DNA of 64,000 nucleotides, taken from contig JAWUZG010000136.1 of assembly GCA_036785705.1 (NCBI GenBank), positions 186,001 through 250,000 on the forward strand, written 5' to 3'. The DNA comes from Acanthornis magna (taxonomy: Eukaryota; Chordata; Aves; Passeriformes; Acanthizidae). Positions within the stretch are counted from its first letter, which is position 1; every line of letters begins with the position of its first letter. A program made the position numbers and the translations under genes. Positions 30,845 to 41,500 of this stretch are shown here, one piece after another. The notes beneath the pieces were generated by a model. It ran no database searches and was not told where the DNA came from. It saw only the letters and a program-made list of their open reading frames with translations.

Positions 30845-33241
30845 ATGGCTACGGTGCTAATGTGCCGAAGATTCCCAAGGCTGAGCAGGGTGACAGCGTT
30901 TTCGACCACAGCCAAGCGCAAGGCCGAGTGGGGAAGCAGCAGAAGCAAGAAGGAAAAGCGAGATAAGCCAGGAGCAGCCAACAGTAGGACCGAATCCGGG
31001 GCTACGATCCAGCTGCTGAAGCCACGGGACTACAGAGTGTTGTATAATCCAGCTGCCTATGCCAAAGGCAGGGCTGGCTCCCAGCAGCACGGGGATAGGG
31101 ACAGCAGCCAGGCCCTCGGTGACACGGTCACCAGCCCTGGCACCGCTCAGGCTCCACAGACGTTCCCTACTGCCCTTTCCCAAGCTTTGCCACCGCTGCG
31201 GAACGCCAAGCCCAAGTCCAACACGCTCCTCAAGCAGACCATCTTGGCCACGCTGCACAAGGAGGAAGCAGAGAAGGAAAAATGGGAGGTGCACGACTCC
31301 AAGGAGGACCCCCGCATGTTCCAGAAGGGGAGGCCTGAGTACAGATCTCTGAGCTGTGACAGTGCTGAGCCAGCACTGACCCTCCCTGCTGAGGAAGGGG
31401 ACTCGATTTTACAGAATGTGGCCGTGTGTGAGGGTAGCCCGGGAATTCTCACGGATTATTTCTGCAAGCTGAGCCGTTTGCCAGTGGAGCGACGCGTGGT
31501 GCTGGTGTCTGATCCCAGGTTCAGTGCCCTGTGTCACCATGCTGTCATGGCCATCAGGCAGTTCAGCACCCCAGATCTCATCCAGATGTTAAAGGCTTGT
31601 GTCCCTTTGGCCATCCCAGCCTCCCACCCCCTGCTCAACGCGTGCGAGGCCGAGTTCTGCCGGCGGGCGTGGGACATGGAGCTGGAGCAGCTGCTGCTGG
31701 TGGCAGATTGCTGGCGCTGCCTGGAGCGTGCTGTGCCTTCTTACCTGGGCATTCTGTTCAGCTATGCCAACCTGCACTGGAAAGACCTCACCTTGCCCCA
31801 GTTTGTGCAGCTCCTTTACATCGTCGGGGAAGGCCGCAGGTCACCCGCGGACTTGGCACAGAAGGTGGAGAGCACAATACTGAGGCACTTGGACGCCTTC
31901 ACCTTGGAGGAGCTGGGTGCCATCTGCTTGGGGCTCTTCAAGTCCGTCAGTGGGATATCTGAGCATGTCATGAGGAGGGTTGCAGACAGGGTGGCCCTGC
32001 AGATGGAGGACATGAGCACCTACGCCCTGGTGAACGTGCTCAAGATGCTCCGCTACACTCGCATAGACCACGTGCCCCTCATGAGGGAGCTCGGGAGGGT
32101 GATTCCCGCTCGGATCCCTACGACAAACATCCAGGGCATCATGCACATCACTCTGGCCTATTCATCCCTGCACTTCTTTGATGAGGATGTTTTGGCTGCT
32201 GTAGCCTCCTCGTTGCCTTCCAAGGTGTCCTACTGCCGGAGCAAGGATGCTGCCAAATTCCTGTGGTCGTTTGGGTGCCTGGACTATGAACCTCCCAACG
32301 AGGAGGAGTTTTACTCCAGCCTGATAAAGCAGTTGCATACAAAACTCCATGAATTTAGGAAATTTCCAGAGCATCTCCTTACTGCTCTGCTTGGCCTGGC
32401 ATTTGTCAAACGCTTCCCAGAGGAGCTGATAGATTTTGCTTTGAGGGAGGAATTTGTCCAGAAAACCAGAGGCAGCAAATATGACCTCTACAAGGACCTG
32501 TTCACCCTTGGTAAGAGCGTTGAAATCGAGTGCCCGACCTACCAAGGCAGCCGCCTCCCACCTCAGCTTTTTCAGGAGTTCACTGAGATGGCTTTGAGCT
32601 TTGCAGAGCAGGAAATCTATGTCAGGCCTGAAATTGTGGAAGCTACGTGCCTCCTTGAGAGCATGTTGGGAGGCCCTGAGTATGTGAAGAACCACATGAT
32701 CCTACCCCACACCAGGACCGGCGACCTGGAGGTGCGTTTGGCCATGGATGGACATCCCATCCCTTTCAACTTCAAGCATCCTGTGGCAGCCAAGGAGCTG
32801 AAAGACGTGGGAGTTAGTCTGACCGATGATTTAATGGCTCAGCTCATAAAAGGGAGAGCTCACAGCCAGTCTCCCGTGGAAGTGGAAAATAAAACCAGAA
32901 TTCCCGGACAGGAGAGAGGGGACACAGCAGCAACACCGTGCTTGGGTGGAGCCCTTCCTGCAGGTGCCAAATCACAGGCTGAGCCTAAAGCAGGGCCCTG
33001 GCAGCCTCGGGAAGTGAGGCTGGCACTGCAGGTGTCCAACAGGAACCATTTCTGCTATGGCTCCAAGCGCCTGCTGGGGCTGCACTGCCTGAAGCGGCGG
33101 CAGCTGCGCCTGCTGGGCTACGTGGTGGTGGAGATTCCCTTCTGGGAGTGGTTCCCTCTGCTCAAGCGCACACGCTCCGAGAAGCTCAGCTACCTCCACT
33201 ACAAAGTGTTCTGCCCAGCACTGCTCACCGGGGCTGGCTAG
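30845..33241 (+). CDS. FASTKD5: FASTKD5, mitochondrial FAST-kinase-domain RNA-binding protein
   Basis: Mitochondrial matrix protein of the FASTK family; in mammals it localises to RNA granules and is needed to mature non-canonical junctions of the mitochondrial polycistron (for example the COX1 5' end). The whole coding region is one exon of 798 residues (human about 764). The start at 30845 is preferred: a strong acceptor (GCCCTTTTTTCAG) lies at 30795-30807, so the in-frame ATG at 30755 is intronic, and MATVLMCRRFPRLSR gives an arginine-rich presequence with no acids. The helical repeat region with FAST_1/FAST_2-like segments spans roughly residues 230-660. The C-terminal RAP domain (about 724-790) starts VRLALQVSNRNHF and includes LGYVVVEIPFWEW and SEKLSYLHYKVF. 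AATAAA at 33423-33428 is the likely poly(A) signal. The gene sits between the shared first exon and the UBOX5 coding exons. Confidence 0.96.
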   Translation: MATVLMCRRFPRLSRVTAFSTTAKRKAEWGSSRSKKEKRDKPGAANSRTESGATIQLLKPRDYRVLYNPAAYAKGRAGSQQHGDRDSSQALGDTVTSPGTAQAPQTFPTALSQALPPLRNAKPKSNTLLKQTILATLHKEEAEKEKWEVHDSKEDPRMFQKGRPEYRSLSCDSAEPALTLPAEEGDSILQNVAVCEGSPGILTDYFCKLSRLPVERRVVLVSDPRFSALCHHAVMAIRQFSTPDLIQMLKACVPLAIPASHPLLNACEAEFCRRAWDMELEQLLLVADCWRCLERAVPSYLGILFSYANLHWKDLTLPQFVQLLYIVGEGRRSPADLAQKVESTILRHLDAFTLEELGAICLGLFKSVSGISEHVMRRVADRVALQMEDMSTYALVNVLKMLRYTRIDHVPLMRELGRVIPARIPTTNIQGIMHITLAYSSLHFFDEDVLAAVASSLPSKVSYCRSKDAAKFLWSFGCLDYEPPNEEEFYSSLIKQLHTKLHEFRKFPEHLLTALLGLAFVKRFPEELIDFALREEFVQKTRGSKYDLYKDLFTLGKSVEIECPTYQGSRLPPQLFQEFTEMALSFAEQEIYVRPEIVEATCLLESMLGGPEYVKNHMILPHTRTGDLEVRLAMDGHPIPFNFKHPVAAKELKDVGVSLTDDLMAQLIKGRAHSQSPVEVENKTRIPGQERGDTAATPCLGGALPAGAKSQAEPKAGPWQPREVRLALQVSNRNHFCYGSKRLLGLHCLKRRQLRLLGYVVVEIPFWEWFPLLKRTRSEKLSYLHYKVFCPALLTGAG

Positions 33242-33429
33242 TGGGGACGAGGCCTTGCCCAGACCTCCCCAGTGCACCTCTGTGGCTGGGTACTGGTTAG
33301 AGTGGTCTCTGGGTGTTGCCTCAGATTTTGGCAGGTGCTCCGTGTGGCCATTTCTGCTCTGGTGACATCTGTACTTACCGTGCTCTCCTTTTGTACCCAG
33401 ATCCTCTAATGCTTCCACAACAAATAAAA

Positions 33430-35535
33430 CCCACTAACGATGCGTTTTTCTCTGTGGTTGCTTCTTTCTCTGCCCTAAATGAGAGTGGTTGGATTTGGTG
33501 CCTCTGTGAGAGCAGAAACAGAGGGTATTTAGTCACGAGGCTGAGCTGAGGGGCAGGGGCACACACAGTTATTTCCTCTTGTTTCCGTTCCCATGGAGCT
33601 GGGGATGGGGGCACAGCCTGGGTTTCTCCTTTAGGATCTGGGTGTGAGCAGGATAGGATGTGGATACCGAGTGGGACTGAGGGTTGGGGTGCTCTGACCT
33701 CGGGACATCCATTTCATGCTCCAAGGACTTTAATGTGGTGTCCACCATACACATTCCTTATGGCAGCAGCTCCATAGGCCCATAAAGGACACCAGGAAGG
33801 CACGTGGTGATGAGCTCCAGACTGCCTGGTTTGAATTCCTAAACAACAGAGGAATTTTTTTTTCAGGTCTGTGTTTCACTGCCTCAGTCCAAAGATCTTT
33901 GTTCACTTTAGGGAAGGCACACACTGAAGAGAGAGGAAAAAACCACAGCCATGGGTAAAAGCAACTCAGTGACTCAACTTTTGCCATGAGATTTGTAGCA
34001 GAGTCTTTCAGCAGAAGGGAGTGCAGTGACTTGGAAATGCAGAATAATCCATTTTCTTACTGCGGTATAGAAACTGGAGGAATTAAACTGAGTTGTTCAA
34101 GTCTCTCAGGGTCACAATCAGGTAGGAGAAAATCCTATAAAATAGCCATACAGAGCTCCTCATGTTGCAGGAGAAGTTTTCAGCCAAAAAAGAAGTGTGA
34201 GGAGAGAAAGACAGGGGGAGAATATCGAGTTTTCCCAAAGAAAGTTGAGCTGATTTGCCATTTTTCACAACACCAGTGCTGAGGGCCAAGTGAATTTACC
34301 AAGTGGTAAAATGAACCCAAAAGAGCAGTTTTGAGGCACGGCCTGTAGCTGAACTGTCAGTCTCCTACAAGATGTGTGTGCCAAAAGTCAGAGCCGTTTC
34401 AGAGCCTCTTTGAGCAGTTCCCCACTGGCAGCTCAGTTCTGGAAACCTCTCAGACTCAGACAGCCAGGAGAGTAGTACTGGAGCAGAGTTATGTGCTTGT
34501 CCTGCTCCTTGAGGAGCAGGAATTAATCCTGATGGCTGCCAGACCAAATTTTGGGGTAGAAGTGCTGCTCCTCTTCTAAGGTTCACACCTGCTTCATTCA
34601 AGGCTTTGTAACCAAGCTCTGCTCCGTGCAGGTGTGAATTCTGTGTCGTGTTGGGTTTTATCTGTGGTACTTGTGCTTTGAATTCCACCTTTCTCCTTCC
34701 AGATGCAGCACGGGGAGCTCATTAACTCTGCCTTTCCAACGTGCCCCCGGAAGGCCAATTTCATTTGGGCTGAACCAACAGATCAGTGGCAAATCATTAA
34801 AAGAGCAGCTTGTTCTTCAAGGAGGCAGCGAGTCCCTGATTTGCAAGGTTGCCCAGGGCAGTGACATTTTAAAGCTGGGGTTAACACGAGGTTAAAGCTC
34901 TCACCTCGCAGATAATTTCATTCTTAAAAGAGATCTGAGAGAGCCAATTCCAGTGCTATTTTTTTTCAATGGGAAAGAAGGTGTGTTCACTTGAGTTTCT
35001 TTAATGAAGGCTGGCAGAAGAATCAGCTGTTGGTGTTGAGATCGCAGAAATCTCCCTCAGAGCTATTCCGTGCCCTCTGCTCCCTTGGAGTTATTTAACA
35101 CCAATTATTAATTTTTGTGGTTAATCTTGATTCACTGTGACAGCCTCGTGTGCTGTGCTGGTGCTTTACTACACCTACAAAGCTCCTGCATCTTTGATAA
35201 ACCTTCACATCTAATTGCTGGTCTCTCCATAGGTGGTTTTAGTTAAAATAGCCATTTTCTCTTTGATTTTTCTCCACAGGTTCACTAATAAATATTAATA
35301 TGATTTTTTGTTTCTCTCAGTCACATCTCTCCACCACATTCATTTGGGTTTATATTGGCTTCACCTCATGGACTCAGATCTGAGCTGCATTTTAGGAATT
35401 CCCAAGCCTGTAACTTACCCAGGCTCCAAAACATGAGATCCTTTCACTGCTCGTGGATATTCACGTCCTTTATTTTTAATTTTTTTTCCAAGCTGACTCT
35501 GATGCTCAGCAAGTGACCTCTCTCCAGCTGCCAAG
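33430..35535 (+). other. Spacer / UBOX5 5' intron
   Basis: Between the FASTKD5 poly(A) signal and the first UBOX5 coding exon. The AT-rich part 34920-35510 has several TAATTA/ATTAAT cores (for example near 35098-35125) and could hold regulatory elements. No coding sequence or transposon was recognised. Confidence 0.45.
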
Positions 35536-38500
35536 ATGGTAATAAACGTCTGTCTCCCACAGTTCAAGCCAAGAATTCACTGCAACAAGGTAAAGTAGTG
35601 ATGTGGAGGGCTTGAGGAATGGGAGGGATGGAGGGATTAGGTGGAATTGTCCTGGGAAGGGATTGTTCACTGTTCCTCTGGGATAATCAGCATCACTGCT
35701 CTGACGTGGCACACACTAAATATTGGAGGGAAAAGCCCTAATTTTGCAGGATCTCATAACCAGACAGCATTATGTGCTTCCAGGTATATGTTCTCTGACT
35801 TGAGATCCCTTTTTCCCTGCAGTATTCCAGCTTTCCACTGTCTGTTTTCACTCAGCACATCAGAATCTCTTAAGAAACTCAGTTTTCATTCAAAACTATT
35901 TTTTAATTGTAAGTTTCCACGCCAGCTCACCCCAAATCCAAGACAGCCTTGGATTTGTAAATACTGTGCTGCAAAAGTACAGCAGCACATGGAATTTTTT
36001 GTGGAGAGACTCAGCCACGCCATGGAGGTTTGGTGTGATTGTCATGATCAAGACAGGTGGAATAAATAGATTTTCCTTGTTTTTATTTGTCCATTCAGCA
36101 AGTGTTACAGATTTTGTATGCCCTGCGGCTCCCAGGGGAGGGAATGGGTCGAGCCGGTGTGCCCAGGAGTGGGCAGAGGGTTGGATTGGATGCTCTGGGA
36201 GACACAGCCTGGTTAGATGGATCTCCTCAGGGATGGGTGGGGTGGGTCCCAGAGGCTGACTGACATCCAGAGGTTCCTCTGGGATCCTGTAACTGTAATT
36301 CCAAGTGCCTTTCCACACTGCAGGATAGGTTGGCACAAAGAAAAACAGCAGATTCCCATCTGAGAAGGGATACAAAGAGGAGACCCCCATCTCCCCCCCA
36401 CTCATCCTCTGCTCCCAGCCACCCTCTCCCCCTTGATTTATTTCACTGACACAGCCAAAATCACAAACTGTTGGTTTAGGTTTCCTGGGATTCGCAGAAG
36501 CTGGCAGAGGAAGCAGGCAGGAGAACCCAAGATAGCAAAAAGAGAGACTTTATTTACAGAAACTTCTTTATATATCCATTAATAATCTAGCAACTATTGG
36601 TCAGCAGGGAATCCACCTCCTGAAACCATTGCTCACAGCTATACAACACCTGGTACCAAACACAGAGATTAAGAAAGTACAGAAATGCAGCTTATCTCTA
36701 TTCTGCCTGAGAAAGAAGAGAAAGATTTCTAAAACAGTGCAACTACAACAAACTATCCCTGATTTTCCACTCTTGCAGGAGGTAAATCAGCTCTGCACGT
36801 GGTGACAGAGGGTGCAGGGAAAGGGGATGGAAGCACATGGCTGGAGGAGGGTGGGAGTGGGACTGCTCTGCCTCGGAGCAGGGATCTCCTGCCTGGTCTG
36901 AGCTGCTCCTAAACCTCAGCCTTGGCTCTGGTTGATGTCACCCTGAGAATCTGTGGAAGTGCTTGTGAAAGCAAATTCCTTTTATTTCCTGGCTCCAAAC
37001 TAACCCCAGTTTTGTCCTGGCACTCAGATCTCTGCCGATGGCTACGAGGTGGAGAACCTGATCTCCGAGGACCTCGCCAGGAGGAACCGCGGCTTCCGCA
37101 GCGAGTACTTCATCAAACCCCCGGTCCACGTCACCATCTCCTTCCCCTTCAACATCGAGATCTGCAGGATCAACATCGACATCTCCTCCGGGGGGTACCA
37201 GACCTTCTCTGGGCTGGAAGTTTACACCTCTACCTCATGCAACAAAACCTCTTGGCAGAGCCCTGAGGGGCAGTGCTCAGGGCTGGCTGGGCAGCCCGTG
37301 TCGGACAAGGACACCTTCACCCTGGTGGGCAAAGCTGTCTTAAAAAATCAAAGCAAAGTGACTTTCGGCCACAGAGGCTTCAAGCCGAGGCCTCCCTTCC
37401 ATCAGATGGAAAATGTCTTCTCCTACCCCGGCTCGGTGTCTCAAGACCTGTGGAACAAAGGGCCAGCCTCTCTCAGCAACGTGTCCCACCTGAAAATCTG
37501 CATCACCCACGTGGCCGGGGGGGGCCTGCCCAGCATCAAGAGGTTGGAGGTGTGGGGACAACCTGCCAAGTCCTGCCCGCAGGAGGTGATCGAGGGTGTC
37601 TTCCAGGTGGCCTCCCAGTTCCTGGCCCAGGACTTGGGCAGCCTCAAACCAGAGCTCTGGACGCCCATGGAGAGCGACTGCGTCCCCTTCAGTGCCAACG
37701 AGCAGCAGACCCTCCACAAGCTGGTGGATGTTGTCCAAGACATCCCCGAAGAATTCCTGGACCCCATCACTCTGGAGATCATGACTTTACCCATGCTCCT
37801 GCCCTCTGGGAAGGTGATTGACCAGACCACCCTGGAGAAATGCAACCGCAGCGAGGCTTCTTGGGGCAGGGTTCCCAGCGATCCCTTCACGGGGGTGGCC
37901 TTCAGCCATCACTCGCAGCCCCTACCTCACCCCACCCTCAAGGCCAGGATAGATCACTTCCTGCTGCAGCACAGCATCCCTGGCACCAACCTGCTGGGGA
38001 GGGCTCACGCTTCGGAAAGCCTGGTGCCCTCCTCCATCACCATGTCTTCTCTGAAAAGGAAGATGGACTGCATGGATCAGGGCTCCCTGCAGCCTCCCTA
38101 TTTTTCTGCTACAAACTTACTTGTCACGGCTACCTCAGAGAACAGTGCTAAAAAAATGAAAACTGACAGTGACTCCCACTTGATCCAGATGGACTGTTCC
38201 ACAGGTATCGTGGCTCCCCAAGTCACCTCTGTTCCTTGAGTGTTGTGACAGCCCCGGGCTGGGCTTTCAAATCAGGACAAAAGCAGCACAAATTCCCATC
38301 CCAGCTCTAGAAAGCTTCCAGCATTTGGCTGTTGATGGGTGTGGTGGAGCTGGCTCATTTAATTCACCACTCGTGTTCCCTGTTCAGTGTTTCACAGCCC
38401 TTGTTTGCTCAGATCACCCTGTTCCCCTTTTAGTCTGCATTTCCTTTCTCCTCTTTCCATGTGGAGACGATGTTTTTCTCACCATCCTGGTGTGAAGTTT

Positions 38501-41500
38501 CTTTTTCCAGGGTGATTTATTGTGTCCTGCAAAAACAAGAAGTGTGTGGTGGTGCAGAGGTGATGGCACGGGGCATCCTGGCTGTGTGGATCTTGCCATG
38601 AGGAGGGAGGTGGGAAGGAAAGCAGGAATGGGGCACTCCTGGAACAAATCACAGCAAGGGAATTGCAGGGAGGAGGGACAGCCCAGCCTGGGAGAAAGCT
38701 GCACAGGGAGGGTTTGCAGGTGGTTAAAGCAGAAAACTTGGTGGAGACCAAATTAGATGTGACTTGTGGCTCGAGGGGAAGGGAATGGGCGCTGGTTTCC
38801 CTTTATTAATGCTTTTCTCAGTGACCTGGTAGCAGCACTGCTGGGAATGCAAAATGTGCTCCAGGTCTGGAGAAAAGGAGGCTCAGGGGTGACCTTGTGG
38901 CTCTGCACAGCTCCTGACAGGAGGGGACAGCCGGGGGGGTCAGGCTGTGCTCCCAGGGAACAGCGACAGGAGGAAACCCAGGGAATATTTAGGTTGGTGT
39001 GGTGGTTTTGCTTGGCCCAGTTTTTGCCAGTGAGTAGGGTGGGGTACAAAGATGGCTCGTGCGTGTCCTGTGTGAAGGTTCTGGAAGTTTTCCACCATGT
39101 CCAGCAGAGCCAATCTCTGATGGCTCTGAAGATGATGGACATGCTGCTGGCCAAACCTGGGCCAATTAAAGATGTTAGCTACACCTCTGCGAAAACATAT
39201 TTACAAAGAAATCAAAACAATGTGAGCACGCACTTCTTTTTAGCCAGAGAAGGAGGAGGAGGTAAAAATATGTGAGGGAAAACAACGTGGAGGCACCAAG
39301 GTCAGTGGAGAAGGTGGGGATATCCACAGTTGGATATTGGGAAAAATACCTTCATGGAAAGGGTGTCCAGCCCTGGGCAGGGGTGGAGTCTCCATTCCTG
39401 GAGGGATTTAGAACCCCTGTGGATGTGGGGACAGAGCTATAAATACAGGTCTGTGGGTAGCTTGTGCTTGGCTCTCTAGGCAGGTAAGCCCAGGTCTTCT
39501 CTGACCTGGTGGTGTGTGACATGCCAAAAGGTGACCCAGAGCTGCTGGGACCTCTCAGTGCTTTCTCCCAAACTGCCCAAAAATGTTTTGAGAACAGAGC
39601 TCAGGTGGCTGTTCGATTTTAAACAAATTCCTTGGTTGGAAATAATCGATATCGGATGGAAGAGCAGGGAGAAGCCAGACTGCACACTTCTGCTCTGATC
39701 CCTCAGTCTAGAGCTCATTCCCTGTTTTAGGAAGAATTTTTGATCGTGGAGGTGTGTAACAGCTCCCAGCAGGATGTGCCCCAGCCCCACAGGAGCAGGA
39801 GCTGCCCTGGGGGTCCTGGAGCTCCCGGGGAAGCCGTGTCCATACATAAATAAAAGCAGAGTTCTCAGCCCACGGAGCTCGTGCCTCACCGGATCATCAG
39901 CCTTGATTGGTGGAGCAAATGTGCAGCACCAATTCCGAGCTCTTCCTTTGGGAGATGGATTTAACAGAATTAGTGATGCAGACAACATTCTCTTAATGCT
40001 TCGTCTTAATTAACGCCGTCAGTGCTGCACAGGGCAGCACTGCAGGGAGGTCCAGCCCTGGCCCTGTGGCTCAGAACTGGGACAGAGAGGGAAAAACAAG
40101 TCTCACAGATTTTATTAATGGTTGAAATGTTCTCCGTGAGTTGCATGGAGCAAGGCTGGGAGCGCTGGGCTGGGATCATTGGGAGCCGGCTGGGGGAGTG
40201 CCTGGGATTTTAGGGAAAAACAATTTCCTGGGTTATTTGGAGTTTTGCCCTTTTTCAGCCCTGCAGACTTCTATAAATCCCTGAAAGGAGGGTGCAGCCA
40301 GGTGGGGTCAGGCTCTGTTCCCAGGGAACAAGAGGAAATGACATGAGGTTGTGCCAGGAGAGGTTTAGGTTGGATATTAGGGAAAATTTTGTCATGAAAA
40401 GGGTTCTTCATCCCTGGCACAGGCTGCCCATCCCTGAAGGGATTTAAAAGCCGTGTGGATGTGGCACTTGGGGACATGGTTTAGTGGTGGCCTTAGCAGT
40501 GCTGGGTTAAGGGTAGGACTGGATGACTTTGGAGGGCTTTTCCAACCCAAATGACTCTGATCCTATATGAGTTGGCACTGGGATACCATGTGAATGTCTG
40601 GTTGGAATCCATAGGGCATTCCGCCTTTAGGACCCAAAGGAGACGAGGCACTTCCATCCCCATCCCAGTCCCTCAGTGGGAAAAAGACAACTTTCAGGAA
40701 AATAAGTGGCAGGGCACCTAAAATCCTCCAAGGTTCAGAGCCAAGGCAGCGTTTCCATCACACACTCCCAGCATCCACTTCTTGATCTTTTTCTTGTCTT
40801 TGTAGATCTGATGTTTGTGTTTCCCTTTGCAGATCCAGTCTCTGTGTTTCCCTTTGCAGATCTGGTGATTCCCTTTGCAGATCTGGTGTTTCCCTTTGCA
40901 GATCTGGTGTTTCCCTTTGCAGTTCTGGTGATCCCCTTTGCAGATCTGGTGTTTCCCTTTGCAGATCCAGTCTCTGTTTCCCTTTGCAGATCTGGTGTTT
41001 CCCTTTCCAGATCTGGTGTTTCCCTTTGCAGATCTGGTGTTTCCCTTTGCAGATCTGGTGTTTCCCTTTGCAGATCCAGTCTGTGTTTCCCTTTGCAGAT
41101 CCAGTCTGTGTTTCCCTTTGCAGATCTGGTGTTTCCCTTTGCAGATCCAGTCTGTGTTTCCTTCTGCAGATCTGGTGTTTCCCTTTGCAGATCCACTCTC
41201 TGTGTTTCCCTTTGCAGATCTGGTGTTTCCCTTTGCAGACCCGGTCTGTGTTTCCCTTTGCAGATCCACTCTCTGTGTTTCCCTTTGCAGTTCTGGTGTT
41301 TCCCTTTGCAGATCCACTCTCTGTGTTTCCCTTTGCAGATCTGGTGTTTCCCTTTGCAGACCCGGTCTGTGTTTCCCTTTGCAGATCCAGTCTGTGTTTC
41401 CCTTTGCAGATCCAGTCTCTGTTTCCCTTTGCAGATCCAGTCTCTGTTTCCCTTTGCAGATCCAGTCTGTGTTTCCCTTTGCAGATCTGGTGTTTCCCTT

